DNA of 64,000 nucleotides from Chitinophagaceae bacterium. GTDB taxonomy: Bacteria > Bacteroidota > Bacteroidia > Chitinophagales > Chitinophagaceae. The stretch is taken from assembly GCA_947447465.1 (NCBI GenBank), contig CANFKE010000008.1:1-64000 (forward strand). The letters are read 5' to 3'. Each line of letters begins with the position of its first letter. Position 1 is the first letter of the stretch. The notes beneath the pieces were generated by a model. That model saw nothing but the letters and a program-made list of their open reading frames with translations. It searched no databases and was not told the origin of the DNA. A program made the position numbers and the translations under genes. This document shows positions 9,538 to 18,586 of this stretch, one piece after another.

Positions 9538-11898
9538 ATGGCAAAAAACCTGTTGATAGTTGAGTCTCCTGCTAAGGCAAAGACGATAGAGAAGATTTTG
9601 GGTAGCGACTTCGAGGTGAAGTCTTGCTATGGGCATATCCGTGATCTGGGTAAGGATAATATGGGTATCGATATCAAGAATGGGTATAAACCTACTTATA
9701 TTGTTTCCGAAGATAAAGAGAAGGTTGTAAAAGAACTTAGGTCACTGGCAAAGAAATCCGGAGAGGTTTGGTTGGCAACGGATGAGGACCGTGAGGGTGA
9801 AGCCATATCCTGGCATTTGTGCGAAGTATTGAATCTTGATCCTGCTACAACAAAGCGAATTGTATTTCATGAAATTACCAAGCCGGCCATTCTTAAAGCA
9901 GTAGGTAATCCGCGTACTGTCAATATGGATCTGGTGAATGCACAGCAGGCTCGTCGTATTCTTGATCGCATCGTTGGTTTCGAATTGTCGCCTGTTCTTT
10001 GGCGTAAAATGAGCATGCGCAATAACTTGTCTGCAGGTAGAGTTCAGTCTGTTGCTGTTCGTATCATTGTAGAGCGCGAAAGAGAGATCACAAAATTCCA
10101 GTCGCAGAGCAGTTTCAAAGTCGAAGCTATTTTCAGTGCGCCGGATATCAATAAAAAGAAGGTCAACTTTAAAGCAGATGGCCCTGACAAACTAAAGGTG
10201 GCGAGTGATGCAAGAGCATATCTTGAAAAATGTAAGGGCGCGACCTACACAGTAAAAGATGTACAGGTAAAGCCCGGTAAAAAATCTCCGTCAGCGCCAT
10301 TTACAACATCAACATTGCAACAGGAGGCCAGTCGTAAGCTTGGGTATTCAGTATCTAAGACTATGTTACTCGCTCAGAAGTTGTATGAAAATGGACATAT
10401 CACCTATATGCGTACGGACTCAGTGAACTTATCTGAGACTGCAATAGATGCGGCACGTCTTGCCATCAATGCACAGTATGGTGAAAAATATTTCCAGCAG
10501 CGTGTATTTAAAAATAAAAATGAATCTGCTCAGGAAGCACACGAAGCCATCCGTCCTACTGACATGATGGTAACGACTGTTGGTGATGCAGATACACATA
10601 GGTTGTATGAGTTGATATGGAAGCGCACAATGGCAAGCCAGATGGCAGATGCTGTGTTGGAGCGTACGATAGCTAAGATCGCTATCTCTACTCATGCTGA
10701 CCCGCTTACTGCTACAGGTGAAGTAATTCGCTTTGACGGATTCCTTAAGGTATATACAGAGAGTAAAGATGAAGAAGATGGCGAGGAAGAAACAGAAGGA
10801 CTGTTACCTCCTTTGCAATCCGGTCAGGTATTGGACATGCAACGTCTGGTAGCTACTGAGCGTTTCACTCGTCCGCTGCCAAGATATACAGAAGCTTCTT
10901 TAGTAAAAAAGCTGGAAGAGTTGGGAATTGGTCGTCCATCCACTTATGCGCCTACTATCAGTACTATTCTTACGCGAGGTTATACCGAGAAAAGAGATAA
11001 AGAAGGCACCAGACGTAATTTCCAGATACTTACACTTCAGTCAGATACGATCACAGAAAAGTCTGATAGTGAGAATGTGGGAGCTGAAAAAAGTAAGCTA
11101 TTCCCTACCGACCTCGGTATGGTGGTGAGTGACTTCCTTAAAGAGCACTTTGAGCGGGTAATGGACTATGATTTTACCGCTAAGATCGAAGCTGAATTTG
11201 ATGGTATAGCCCAGGGCAAGCAGAAGTGGAATATCATGTTAGATGAGTTCTATCATCCGTTCCACGAAAATGTAGAACATACTATAGAAACTGCCGGAAG
11301 AGCAAAAGGAGAAAGGGAGTTGGGTATGGATCCGCAAAGCGGGAAACCGGTATTCGCGAGGTTAGGTCGTTTCGGCCCTATGGTGCAGATCGGAGTGTCG
11401 GCTCCGGCAGGTGCTCCCGAAACAGAAGAAAAGCCAAGGTTTGCCAAATTAAGGACCAATCAGAGCATTGAGACCATAACCCTGGAGGAGGCTATGGAGC
11501 TGTTCAGGCTACCCCGTAATCTTGGTCAGTTCGAAAACGATGATATTACGATCAATATAGGTCGTTTCGGACCATATGCACAGCATGCCGGCCAATTCTA
11601 TTCGCTTAAAAAAGAAATGGACCCTTATACTGTTGATTCCAGAGAAGTGGTGCCATTGATAGAAGAGAAGCGTAAGGCGAAGGCAGAAAGTGAGATAAAG
11701 GTGTTTGAAAAAGAAAAGATCCGAATTCTCAAAGGCCCTTATGGCCCTTATATCAAACAGGGATTGCGCAATTTTAAAATTCCTAAAGAAAGAGCTGAGG
11801 ATGCTGCTAATTTTACAATAGAAGAGGTAAAGGCAATTATAGAAGATGTAAAAGCTAACCCTCCTAAGAAAGTAGCTGCACGTAAAAAAGCTAAATAA
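9538..11898 (+). CDS. topA: DNA topoisomerase I (type IA)
   Basis: Relaxes negative supercoils by single-strand passage. The 786-residue protein opens with the TOPRIM domain (LLIVESPAKAKTIEKILG, then the acidic TDEDREGEAISWH at about 80-92). The catalytic tyrosine lies in GHITYMRTDSVNL (about residues 286-298). HEAIRPTD and GRPSTYAPTISTI are further type IA signatures. The C-terminus replaces zinc ribbons with repeats of RFGPM/RFGPYAQ/YGPYIKQG, the usual Bacteroidota/Chlamydia-like arrangement, and ends in a Lys-rich tail. The 5' leader has a small GCCCCT/AGGGGC hairpin at 9502-9517. Confidence 0.96.
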   Translation: MAKNLLIVESPAKAKTIEKILGSDFEVKSCYGHIRDLGKDNMGIDIKNGYKPTYIVSEDKEKVVKELRSLAKKSGEVWLATDEDREGEAISWHLCEVLNLDPATTKRIVFHEITKPAILKAVGNPRTVNMDLVNAQQARRILDRIVGFELSPVLWRKMSMRNNLSAGRVQSVAVRIIVEREREITKFQSQSSFKVEAIFSAPDINKKKVNFKADGPDKLKVASDARAYLEKCKGATYTVKDVQVKPGKKSPSAPFTTSTLQQEASRKLGYSVSKTMLLAQKLYENGHITYMRTDSVNLSETAIDAARLAINAQYGEKYFQQRVFKNKNESAQEAHEAIRPTDMMVTTVGDADTHRLYELIWKRTMASQMADAVLERTIAKIAISTHADPLTATGEVIRFDGFLKVYTESKDEEDGEEETEGLLPPLQSGQVLDMQRLVATERFTRPLPRYTEASLVKKLEELGIGRPSTYAPTISTILTRGYTEKRDKEGTRRNFQILTLQSDTITEKSDSENVGAEKSKLFPTDLGMVVSDFLKEHFERVMDYDFTAKIEAEFDGIAQGKQKWNIMLDEFYHPFHENVEHTIETAGRAKGERELGMDPQSGKPVFARLGRFGPMVQIGVSAPAGAPETEEKPRFAKLRTNQSIETITLEEAMELFRLPRNLGQFENDDITINIGRFGPYAQHAGQFYSLKKEMDPYTVDSREVVPLIEEKRKAKAESEIKVFEKEKIRILKGPYGPYIKQGLRNFKIPKERAEDAANFTIEEVKAIIEDVKANPPKKVAARKKAK

Positions 11899-11927
11899 CA
11901 TCAGGTAGGTATTCGCATCTATGTCAT

Positions 11928-11965
11928 AAAATCCCTTTTGCACATCATGTGCAAAAGGGATTTTT
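11928..11965 (+). terminator. intrinsic terminator after topA
   Basis: A long stem, AAAATCCCTTTTGCACA against TGTGCAAAAGGGATTTTT with a short loop, positioned 30 bp after the topA stop. Confidence 0.9.
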
Positions 11966-12089
11966 CGTAAACCGCAATGTTTTTGTAACATTGACGAAAC
12001 GTTGTTGATGAGGGATATATAATCAATCGACAATAGCGCATGGAAACTTCTGTTTCCGCCATACAAATAAAACACAGCGAAGAGATCAC

Positions 12090-13007
12090 GTGGCTATACA
12101 AGTAAATAAAGAAGTAAAGGCGCTGCTGGCGCTTATAGATGACCCGGACGATGAGGTCTATACTACTGTGGTCTCTAAGTTGATGAACTATGGCACAGAG
12201 ATCATACCTTCTTTAGAGCAATTATGGGAAGTTACCGTTGATGAAACGATTCAGCAGCGTATTGAAGATCTGATACATGAGGTACAGTTTCAGGATCTGC
12301 AGCAGGATTTTTCTGAGTGGAGCAGGGCAGAGCAACCCGAATTGATGAAGGGTGCTATTCTGATCGCACGTTATCAATATCCCCAACTAAATGCATCAGC
12401 CATTCTTGCACAGTTCGATAAGATCAGAAAGAATGTATGGCTGGAGTTGAATAATTATCTGGCACCATTAGAACAGGTCAATGTATTCAATAGTATCCTT
12501 TATAGTTTCTATAAGCTGCAAGGGCATGAGTTATCTGAGAGAGACCCCAATCACTTTTTTATAAATAAAGTAATGGAGAGCAGGCAAGGGAATAGCTACT
12601 CAATAGGTATTCTATATCTTGCTTTGTGCGAATTGTTAGATATACCCGTTTTTGCGGTTGATATTCCCCGTCAATTCATCTTCGCATATATATACATGCA
12701 CCCCGATCTGTTTGCGGCAGATGAAGATGATGTTTTTCCTCATCAGAAGGTACAATTCTTCGTTGATCCTATAGGAGGGGCCATCTATTCTCAGGGAGAT
12801 GTAGATACCTATCTCCGCAAGATAAATGCAACAGACAGGGAGTTGTATATGAATCCTATAATGAACAAAAGGATCATTTGGAAAATGCTCGAAGAGTTAT
12901 GCCTCTGCTATCGTTATCGCAAAGAAGATGATAAGGCTCGTGATATACAACAACTGATGCAGTTGCTCAATGATGACTTGTTCGATGATAAGCCTAAGGA
13001 GCCATGA
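12090..13007 (+). CDS. SirB1-like transglutaminase-fold protein
   Basis: A 305-residue cytoplasmic protein. Residues about 150-205 (FFINKVMESRQGNSYSIGILYLALCELLDIPVFAV followed by RQFIFAY) match the SirB1 / transglutaminase-like family, in which this block replaces the catalytic Cys region; the canonical Cys is not obvious here. An N-terminal helical region (LLALIDDPDDEVYTTVVSKLMNYG) looks HEAT-like. The start used is GTG at 12090, because no ATG in frame gives the conserved N-terminus. A 21-codon out-of-frame ORF (12040-12105) overlaps this start. Biochemical role is unknown. Confidence 0.75.
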   Translation: MAIQVNKEVKALLALIDDPDDEVYTTVVSKLMNYGTEIIPSLEQLWEVTVDETIQQRIEDLIHEVQFQDLQQDFSEWSRAEQPELMKGAILIARYQYPQLNASAILAQFDKIRKNVWLELNNYLAPLEQVNVFNSILYSFYKLQGHELSERDPNHFFINKVMESRQGNSYSIGILYLALCELLDIPVFAVDIPRQFIFAYIYMHPDLFAADEDDVFPHQKVQFFVDPIGGAIYSQGDVDTYLRKINATDRELYMNPIMNKRIIWKMLEELCLCYRYRKEDDKARDIQQLMQLLNDDLFDDKPKEP

Positions 13008-13022
13008 TCAGATCAGGACTCG

Positions 13023-14144
13023 TTATTTATCCTCTTCATTTGATTTTTCTTCCGCCTGCATTTTTAATTTCACTTTCTTTTTAGGACGTTGCACGCCTTC
13101 ATCAACACCTATCAAGATAGCCCATGCCTCCATACCTTCTACTCGTTCGCATATAAGTTTTATTATGCCTACTATGGGAATGAATAAGAACATACCTGAA
13201 ATTCCCCAAACATACTCTCCTACTATAACAGCCAATATGGTTACGAAAGGGTTCATTTTAACTCGCGCGCCAACTATCCTTGGCATCAACATGTTTGAGT
13301 CGATCATGTGGAGGATAAGCATACCTATACCGGCTTCAATAGCAAGGTTGAGCCCACTGTTGGCAAATGTGACCAGAGTTATGAATGCGGTTGCTGAGTA
13401 TATACCAATGTAAGGAATGATGTTGAGCACTGCCGCCATTACGCCTAAAAGCACAGCATATTCAACACCCATAATCAACAGTAATACGGAATTGGCTATG
13501 CTCATGATCACCATTTCTAATAGCAGTCCTGCAACATAACTGTTGATCATGGTCTTGGTCTCAAATATTACTTCAGTGACCTTACTTTTATGCTGATCGC
13601 TGAAGAGTCTTATCGTGAAATTCATCAGCAGCCTGCGATGAAAGAGCATAAAAAAGGTAAATATAAATGTAAATATAGCTAACAGAAATATACTGCTGAT
13701 GGATAGGAATACATTGCTTACCGAATGTGCCGCATTTTCCATGATACTTGCTGCCGATCGGTTGATGTAATCATTTTGTGCAGCTCTTGTTATGTGCATT
13801 TTAAACGATAGCCAGTGATGCAGATCGTTGAATATAGCTTGAAACCTGCTTTTCATTACCGGGAAATTATCTGCGAAACTGGCCATCTGAATGGAAAGGA
13901 AATAAATGAAGGAGGTGAGTATGGTCACAAACAGGACCAGGCTGAGCATAGCCGCCACCCCTCTGCCCATTCGTAATTTTTGTTCCAGAAATCTGTTGAA
14001 CGGATACAGCAATATGGAGATAAGCAAAGCAAACACCAGAGGTATAAATATACCGCTTCCTTGTTCCAGCAATAGAATGGTAAGCACAAAAGAGATCAAT
14101 ATATATGCAAGCCTTGCATAAAACGGCGCTTTCTGGGAATTCAT
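13023..14144 (-). CDS. AI-2E family permease-like membrane protein
   Basis: A 373-residue inner-membrane protein with paired N-terminal hydrophobic helices (about residues 10-70), a soluble loop region, and a C-terminal group of helices with the family-typical ELLLIMGVEYAVLLGVMAAVLNIIPYIG-type stretch (about 225-260) and the LIPI/FLFIPIVGIIKLI segment near residue 330. The family (PF01594) includes E. coli TqsA and YdiK; substrates for most members are unknown and autoinducer-2 export should not be assumed. The C-terminal 35 residues are charged. Convergent with the SirB1-like gene, separated by only 15 bp. Confidence 0.85.
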   Translation of the reverse strand: MNSQKAPFYARLAYILISFVLTILLLEQGSGIFIPLVFALLISILLYPFNRFLEQKLRMGRGVAAMLSLVLFVTILTSFIYFLSIQMASFADNFPVMKSRFQAIFNDLHHWLSFKMHITRAAQNDYINRSAASIMENAAHSVSNVFLSISSIFLLAIFTFIFTFFMLFHRRLLMNFTIRLFSDQHKSKVTEVIFETKTMINSYVAGLLLEMVIMSIANSVLLLIMGVEYAVLLGVMAAVLNIIPYIGIYSATAFITLVTFANSGLNLAIEAGIGMLILHMIDSNMLMPRIVGARVKMNPFVTILAVIVGEYVWGISGMFLFIPIVGIIKLICERVEGMEAWAILIGVDEGVQRPKKKVKLKMQAEEKSNEEDK

Positions 14145-14308
14145 ATAATTAGTTATGTATCAAATTTAGAAATTCCATGCCATATCAGCCACAAACATTC
14201 AAATAAGTCATTTTTGGTACAACATTGTTATTGTATAGTTGCTTCCGCTACCATACTTCATGTTCGATTCAGATGTGACATTATGGGTTTATTATTACTT
14301 TTGTTATA

Positions 14309-14914
14309 ATGCTGGAAAAGTATTTTAGTAAAACATTGGTAGAAGCCGGATGCGATGAAGCGGGTAGAGGTTGTCTTGCCGGACCTGTCTTTGCCGCTGC
14401 AGTAATATTACCCAAAGACTTTTATCATCCGCTCCTTAATGACAGCAAACAAGTATCTGAAGCGGATAGAAATAAATTGAGACCAATCATAGAACAAGAA
14501 GCTATTTCATGGGCGGTAGCTATGTTGGATCACGAAGAGATCGATAAGATCAATATATTGAAAGCATCATTCAAAGCTATGCATCTGGCTATAGATCAGT
14601 TGCAATGTCGCCCGGAACTACTATTAATAGACGGTCACATGTTTACTCCTTATTTGGGTATGGTGCATGAATGTGTGGTAGGTGGCGATGCTAAGTATGC
14701 TGCGATTGCCGCGGCAAGTATTCTGGCAAAGACCAATAGGGATGAGTATATGCTCAAACTTCATGAACAATACCCCGACTATGGTTGGAATGACAATAAG
14801 GGGTATGGAACTGTTGCACATAGAGCAGGAATCAGAGCTCACGGGTTATCTCCCTATCATCGAAAGACATTTGGTATCTGTAAGCAGATAACTGAATCGC
14901 TGACGACTAGGTGA
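14309..14914 (+). CDS. rnhB: ribonuclease HII
   Basis: Cleaves RNA in RNA-DNA hybrids and removes single misincorporated ribonucleotides. The 201-residue protein has the catalytic start [20 protein letters not shown] (about residues 12-31), with the Asp-Glu pair, LLIDGHM with the third acidic residue around 107, and the [12 protein letters not shown] block carrying the fourth. Length and order are standard. It stands alone, divergent from the AI-2E gene and convergent with the DUF1573 operon. Confidence 0.94.
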   Translation: MLEKYFSKTLVEAGCDEAGRGCLAGPVFAAAVILPKDFYHPLLNDSKQVSEADRNKLRPIIEQEAISWAVAMLDHEEIDKINILKASFKAMHLAIDQLQCRPELLLIDGHMFTPYLGMVHECVVGGDAKYAAIAAASILAKTNRDEYMLKLHEQYPDYGWNDNKGYGTVAHRAGIRAHGLSPYHRKTFGICKQITESLTTR

Positions 14915-14966
14915 CAGTCGTTTGCAGATAATGTATGCGCTTTCGGACAGTTGCTCCTTTCGTTAT

Positions 14967-15000
14967 GAAAAAAAGAGCCTCGCATTTTCAGCGAAGCTCT
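14967..15000 (-). terminator. intrinsic terminator of the DUF1573 operon
   Basis: On the minus strand GAGCTTCGC pairs with GCGAGGCTC around a 7-nt loop, followed by seven or more T. It lies 26 bp past the last DUF1573 stop codon. Confidence 0.85.
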
Positions 15001-15025
15001 CAATATGGATCATATTTTATGAATG

Positions 15026-15493
15026 CTATTCTACTATTACAGACCCTTTCACATCAATAGTATATACTTTCTGTCCGGGTTGTAATGTAGCGTTAGAATA
15101 AACATACACTTCTTTGTTGAACGGACCTGTCTTACCTGTATGATAGTTGACTTTAATAGTGCCTTTAGCTCCCGGTGATATGGGTTGCTTAGGCCAATCA
15201 ACACTGATGCAAGTGCAACCTGATTTTACGTCATGAATGATCAATGGAAGATCTCCTGTATTCACAAAAGAAAATTCATGATGAACATCAGGACCTGATT
15301 TTACCTTGCCGAAATTAAAGGTATCTCCATCTTTAAACCTGAATTGCGCTCCGCTCGATGGCTTGTCGCTTTGAGCAGTTTTGTTTGCGCTCTTCTTAGT
15401 TCCGCTTTTTTTTCCTCCTTTTCTATGCTGTGCTTCGGCTGTAAGACCCTGGCACATTATGAAACAAAGGAGTAAGATGGATATTCTCTTCAT
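15026..15493 (-). CDS. DUF1573 secreted protein (third of the tandem set)
   Basis: A 155-residue exported protein with a signal peptide ending near LTAEA. After a Lys/Ser-rich linker (about 22-45) comes one DUF1573 Ig-like domain: FNFGKVKSGPDVHHEFSFVNTGDLPLII, then SGCTCISVDWPKQPISPGAKGTIKVNYHT. The domain is common in Bacteroidota periplasmic and surface proteins and is ASH/MSP-like; its function is not established. Last gene of a three-gene operon of paralogues, followed by a terminator. Confidence 0.88.
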   Translation of the reverse strand: MKRISILLLCFIMCQGLTAEAQHRKGGKKSGTKKSANKTAQSDKPSSGAQFRFKDGDTFNFGKVKSGPDVHHEFSFVNTGDLPLIIHDVKSGCTCISVDWPKQPISPGAKGTIKVNYHTGKTGPFNKEVYVYSNATLQPGQKVYTIDVKGSVIVE

Positions 15494-15540
15494 ATTTATC
15501 GATGTATGGTAAGATCAGTTTGTTCAACTCAGCTACACAA

Positions 15541-16020
15541 TTAGTGAGTAGCTGGTGCTGGTGGAGTAGTTGGAGCTGCTTCTACCGGCTTTGGCTTTAC
15601 AGTACCTCTGATGTGAAGGATTGTTGATTTTTCCTGAGCATCAGATGTGATTGTAACCTCCTTGCTGATCATACCCGGACGGTGGTCTGTGTTGTAAGTA
15701 ACATGTATAACACCTTTCTTACCCGGAAGGATCGGCTCATGTGGCCATTTTGGAACAGTACATCCGCATGAACCATGAGCTTCAGTAATGATGATAGGCT
15801 TCTTACCAACATTCTTAAATTCGAAGTCATATTCAGCTGTAGGACCTTCCGGAACTTCACCATAATCGTGTGTATTGTCCTTGTCCTTAAATTTGAATAT
15901 ACCTGCGTCAGCATCAACAGCTGGTGCAGCAGCAGGTGCCGGAGTTGCTTTCTTGTCTTGTGCGTTTACTGCGATCGTGCTTAATGAAAGGCAGCAAAGG
16001 GTAATGAAAACTTTTTTCAT
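15541..16020 (-). CDS. DUF1573 secreted protein (second of the tandem set)
   Basis: A 159-residue protein with signal peptide (MKKVFITLCCLSLSTIAVNAQ) and a DUF1573 domain containing DYGEVPEGPTAEYDFEFKN and the Cys-rich GSCGCTVPKWPHEPILPGKKG block. An Ala/Pro-rich linker precedes the domain and a Pro/Thr/Ala tail closes it, both typical of extracytoplasmic linkers. It lies 32 bp after the first member and 47 bp before the third. The two Cys of CGC could bind metal or form a disulfide; neither is shown. Confidence 0.88.
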   Translation of the reverse strand: MKKVFITLCCLSLSTIAVNAQDKKATPAPAAAPAVDADAGIFKFKDKDNTHDYGEVPEGPTAEYDFEFKNVGKKPIIITEAHGSCGCTVPKWPHEPILPGKKGVIHVTYNTDHRPGMISKEVTITSDAQEKSTILHIRGTVKPKPVEAAPTTPPAPATH

Positions 16021-16052
16021 TTGTTTTGTTTGAGTGGTTTGGAATGTATTAC

Positions 16053-16598
16053 TTAGTTTGTTTTGATCATTGAATTGTTCTCAGGAACAGATGTTGTAGG
16101 TGCTTTTTCTACACTACCCTTGATGGTGAGTATCTGAACTCCGGCATTGGTGGTAACGGTAACAGTTTTCTGAAAGCCACCTGCAGGTTTGCCTAATGTG
16201 TGAAAAGCTACATCTATAACGCCTTGTGCTCCGGGAGCAATTGGTTCTTTAGAGTAAGTAGGAACAGTACATCCGCAAGATGCCTGAGCTTTTTGTATCA
16301 CTATAGCTTCTGTACCCTTGTTGATGAAGGTAAATTTTGTAGTCGCATCCGGACCTTCCTGTACAGTGCCAAAATCATGGCTCACATCTGCGAACGCCAT
16401 ATCGCTGGCTTTTAGTGTTGATGCAGGGCCTGTTTTTTCAGGTGCAGCGGTAGATAATGCAGTACTGCTGTTCATTTCAAGAGGTGTGGCAGATTGAGTT
16501 GTTGCCTCAGCAGACTTTTTCTTATTCTTTTTATCCTTTGCCTCCGCTACATTTCCTACCATCACCGCAAGGGCGAATAACAAAATTATCTTTTTCAT
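16053..16598 (-). CDS. DUF1573 secreted protein (first of the tandem set)
   Basis: A 181-residue protein with signal peptide (MKKIILLFALAVMVGNVAEA), a Lys-rich then Thr/Ser/Ala-rich linker (about 21-65), and a DUF1573 domain with VSHDFGTVQEGPDATTKFTF, ASCGCTVPTYSKEPIAPGAQG and VTVTTNAG. It is the promoter-proximal gene of the operon. The three copies share the SCGCTVP signature except the last, which has SGCTCIS. Function unknown. Confidence 0.88.
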   Translation of the reverse strand: MKKIILLFALAVMVGNVAEAKDKKNKKKSAEATTQSATPLEMNSSTALSTAAPEKTGPASTLKASDMAFADVSHDFGTVQEGPDATTKFTFINKGTEAIVIQKAQASCGCTVPTYSKEPIAPGAQGVIDVAFHTLGKPAGGFQKTVTVTTNAGVQILTIKGSVEKAPTTSVPENNSMIKTN

Positions 16599-16718
16599 TT
16601 TTTATTGTTTAATTATTGAATACATGGTCTAAAACAAATTTAGTACCAAATTTTCAAAAATGCTTTTTTTTATTGTTAAAACCTTCAGAAACCGCTTTCA
16701 TTCGTAATTTCGCAGATA

Positions 16719-17729
16719 ATGTATAAATTTTTGGTTATACAAACCGCTTTCACCGGCGATGTAGTATTGGCGACCGCTATTCTTGAAAAGATCCATCAGT
16801 TTTACCCTGATGCACAGATCGATTTTCTGCTCAGGAAAGGCAATGAAGGATTGCTCCGTGATCATCCCTTCATTACTAACCTTTTGATATGGGATAAGCG
16901 AAAGCAAAAGAAGCGCAATCTCTTGAAGATGGCTATGCGGGTACGCAAAGAGCATTATACTCATATTATCAATCCGCATCGTTTTCCTACGTCAGGGTTT
17001 ATGATGTTCTTCTCCGGAGCTCAATATACTGCCGGGTTTGATAAAAATCCTTTTGCCTTCTCTTTCACCAAAAAAGCTCCTCATGAAATTGCAGCGCCTC
17101 ATGCCAAAGAGTATATAATGGAGGTGGAGCGGTATCAATTGCTCATTAAAGACATAACAGATAAAGTAGCGGCTCAGCCCAAGCTTTACCCCACAGTAGC
17201 AGATTATGAAACTGCTAAGCAATATCAGGCTGAACCATATATCTGTATTGCGCCTTCATCGGTTTGGTTTACTAAGCGCTATCCTGCTGAGCGATGGGCA
17301 ACCCTTATAAAATTACTACCGGCACATTATAAGATCTACTTGTTGGGAGGCCCTGACGATAGGGATCTGTCGCAGTCAATAATTGATATGTCCGGAAACA
17401 AAAATGCACTCAACTTATCCGGTAAGTTGAATTATCTGGAATCCTGCGCTTTGATGCAGTATGCTGCTATGAATTATACCAATGATTCTGCTCCGCTGCA
17501 TTTTGCTGTTGCTATGGATGCCCCCGTTACCGGTGTATTTTGTTCCACTATTTCCTCATTCGGTTTTGGGCCTACTCATAAAAAAGGAAGAATAGTGGAG
17601 ATCGACTATCCGCTCAACTGCAGGCCTTGTGGCTTGCATGGCCGTAAAAAGTGCCCCGAAGGGCATTTTAAATGTGCAATGGATATTAAAGACGAACAAC
17701 TCTTATGGTGGATTTCGAAAACGATATAA
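16719..17729 (+). CDS. glycosyltransferase family 9 (heptosyltransferase-like)
   Basis: A 336-residue cytoplasmic transferase. The N-terminus FLVIQTAFTGDVVLATAILEKI is the GT9 donor-domain start; the C-terminal Rossmann fold carries YICIAPSSVWFTKRYPAERW (about 170-190), YLLGGPDDRDLSQSI and the NDSAPLHFAVAMDAPVTGVFCST block that binds the nucleotide sugar. GT9 enzymes add heptose or related sugars to the LPS core. The specific sugar is not determinable here. Its end overlaps the start of the tsaC gene by 25 bp, suggesting translational coupling. Confidence 0.88.
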   Translation: MYKFLVIQTAFTGDVVLATAILEKIHQFYPDAQIDFLLRKGNEGLLRDHPFITNLLIWDKRKQKKRNLLKMAMRVRKEHYTHIINPHRFPTSGFMMFFSGAQYTAGFDKNPFAFSFTKKAPHEIAAPHAKEYIMEVERYQLLIKDITDKVAAQPKLYPTVADYETAKQYQAEPYICIAPSSVWFTKRYPAERWATLIKLLPAHYKIYLLGGPDDRDLSQSIIDMSGNKNALNLSGKLNYLESCALMQYAAMNYTNDSAPLHFAVAMDAPVTGVFCSTISSFGFGPTHKKGRIVEIDYPLNCRPCGLHGRKKCPEGHFKCAMDIKDEQLLWWISKTI

Positions 17730-18277
17730 AGGCATGTATGCATGCTTTGGTAAATGACGGAGTGATATTGTACCCGACAGATACGGTATGGGGATTGGGC
17801 TGCGATGCGCTGAGTGAAGCCGCTGTTGAAAAGGTATTTGCAGTAAAGCAGCGACCAAAAGAAAAAAGCATGATCATATTGCTGGCCGATGCCCGAGATA
17901 TTTTACAGTATGTTGCGGCTCCGCCACCTGATATTATTGCAATGGTCGAGGCATTTGAAAAGCCAACAACGGTCATCTACAACAATGCTTTGGGGTTTCC
18001 GGCAAATGTGGTGAATAAAGATGGGTCCATTGCTATTCGGGTCACTACAGATCCGTTTTGTAAAGCATTGATCAAAAGGTTCAGAAAGCCTATTGTTTCT
18101 ACCTCTGCTAATATAAGCGGGGAGCCTACTCCGGCTATTTATGCAGAAGTTGCTCCGACAATTATAGCTGGGGTTGATTATGTGGTCGATTATCGGAGAG
18201 AGGATAGTACAATTACTCCTCCTTCAAGGCTGATATCGATGGATGATGAGGGGAATGTAGTTGTTTTGAGGGATTGA
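17705..18277 (+). CDS. tsaC: L-threonylcarbamoyladenylate synthase (Sua5/YciO/YrdC family)
   Basis: Makes threonylcarbamoyl-AMP from threonine, bicarbonate and ATP for the t6A37 modification of ANN-decoding tRNAs. The 190-residue YrdC domain begins GVILYPTDTVWGLGCDAL (about residues 18-35) and includes KQRPKEKSMIILL and IVSTSANISGEPTP (about 135-148). There is no extra Sua5 C-terminal domain, so this is the short TsaC type. tsaE lies 1.2 kb downstream on the other strand. YciO-type paralogues cannot be excluded without a genome-wide comparison. Confidence 0.9.
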   Translation: MVDFENDIKACMHALVNDGVILYPTDTVWGLGCDALSEAAVEKVFAVKQRPKEKSMIILLADARDILQYVAAPPPDIIAMVEAFEKPTTVIYNNALGFPANVVNKDGSIAIRVTTDPFCKALIKRFRKPIVSTSANISGEPTPAIYAEVAPTIIAGVDYVVDYRREDSTITPPSRLISMDDEGNVVVLRD

Positions 18278-18301
18278 TGTGATAGTTCAACAACCGGAAA
18301 A

Positions 18302-18586
18302 CTATTTCAGCACCTTATCTATTTTTTCGGTCAACTTATTGAGCTCGCTCTGTACCAGCGGATTCCCAAATGATTCAACTGCTGTGTCAGCGGCGTAAGA
18401 TAATAAGGTCATGGCCATAAAGTCCAGTTCATCTTTCCCTGCATAATGGGCGCGCATTTCAGCGATCTTTTCATCAGCTATTTTTATTGCTTTACGTACA
18501 GCAGATTCTTCCTCAGCCTTTATGCGAAGTCTGTAATTACGGCCTGCAAGCCATACATTTATCGGCATTAATTCTTCCTGGCTCAT
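18302..18586 (-). CDS. zapA: cell division protein ZapA
   Basis: A 94-residue protein matching ZapA, which bundles FtsZ protofilaments at the division site: INVWLAGRNYRLRIKAEEESAVRKAIKIADEKI at the N-terminus, then a coiled-coil-like helical C-terminal half ending LTEKIDKVLK. Length is standard. Its start overlaps the lspA stop (18583-18586), so it is translated as the second gene of an lspA-zapA pair. Confidence 0.88.
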   Translation of the reverse strand: MSQEELMPINVWLAGRNYRLRIKAEEESAVRKAIKIADEKIAEMRAHYAGKDELDFMAMTLLSYAADTAVESFGNPLVQSELNKLTEKIDKVLK

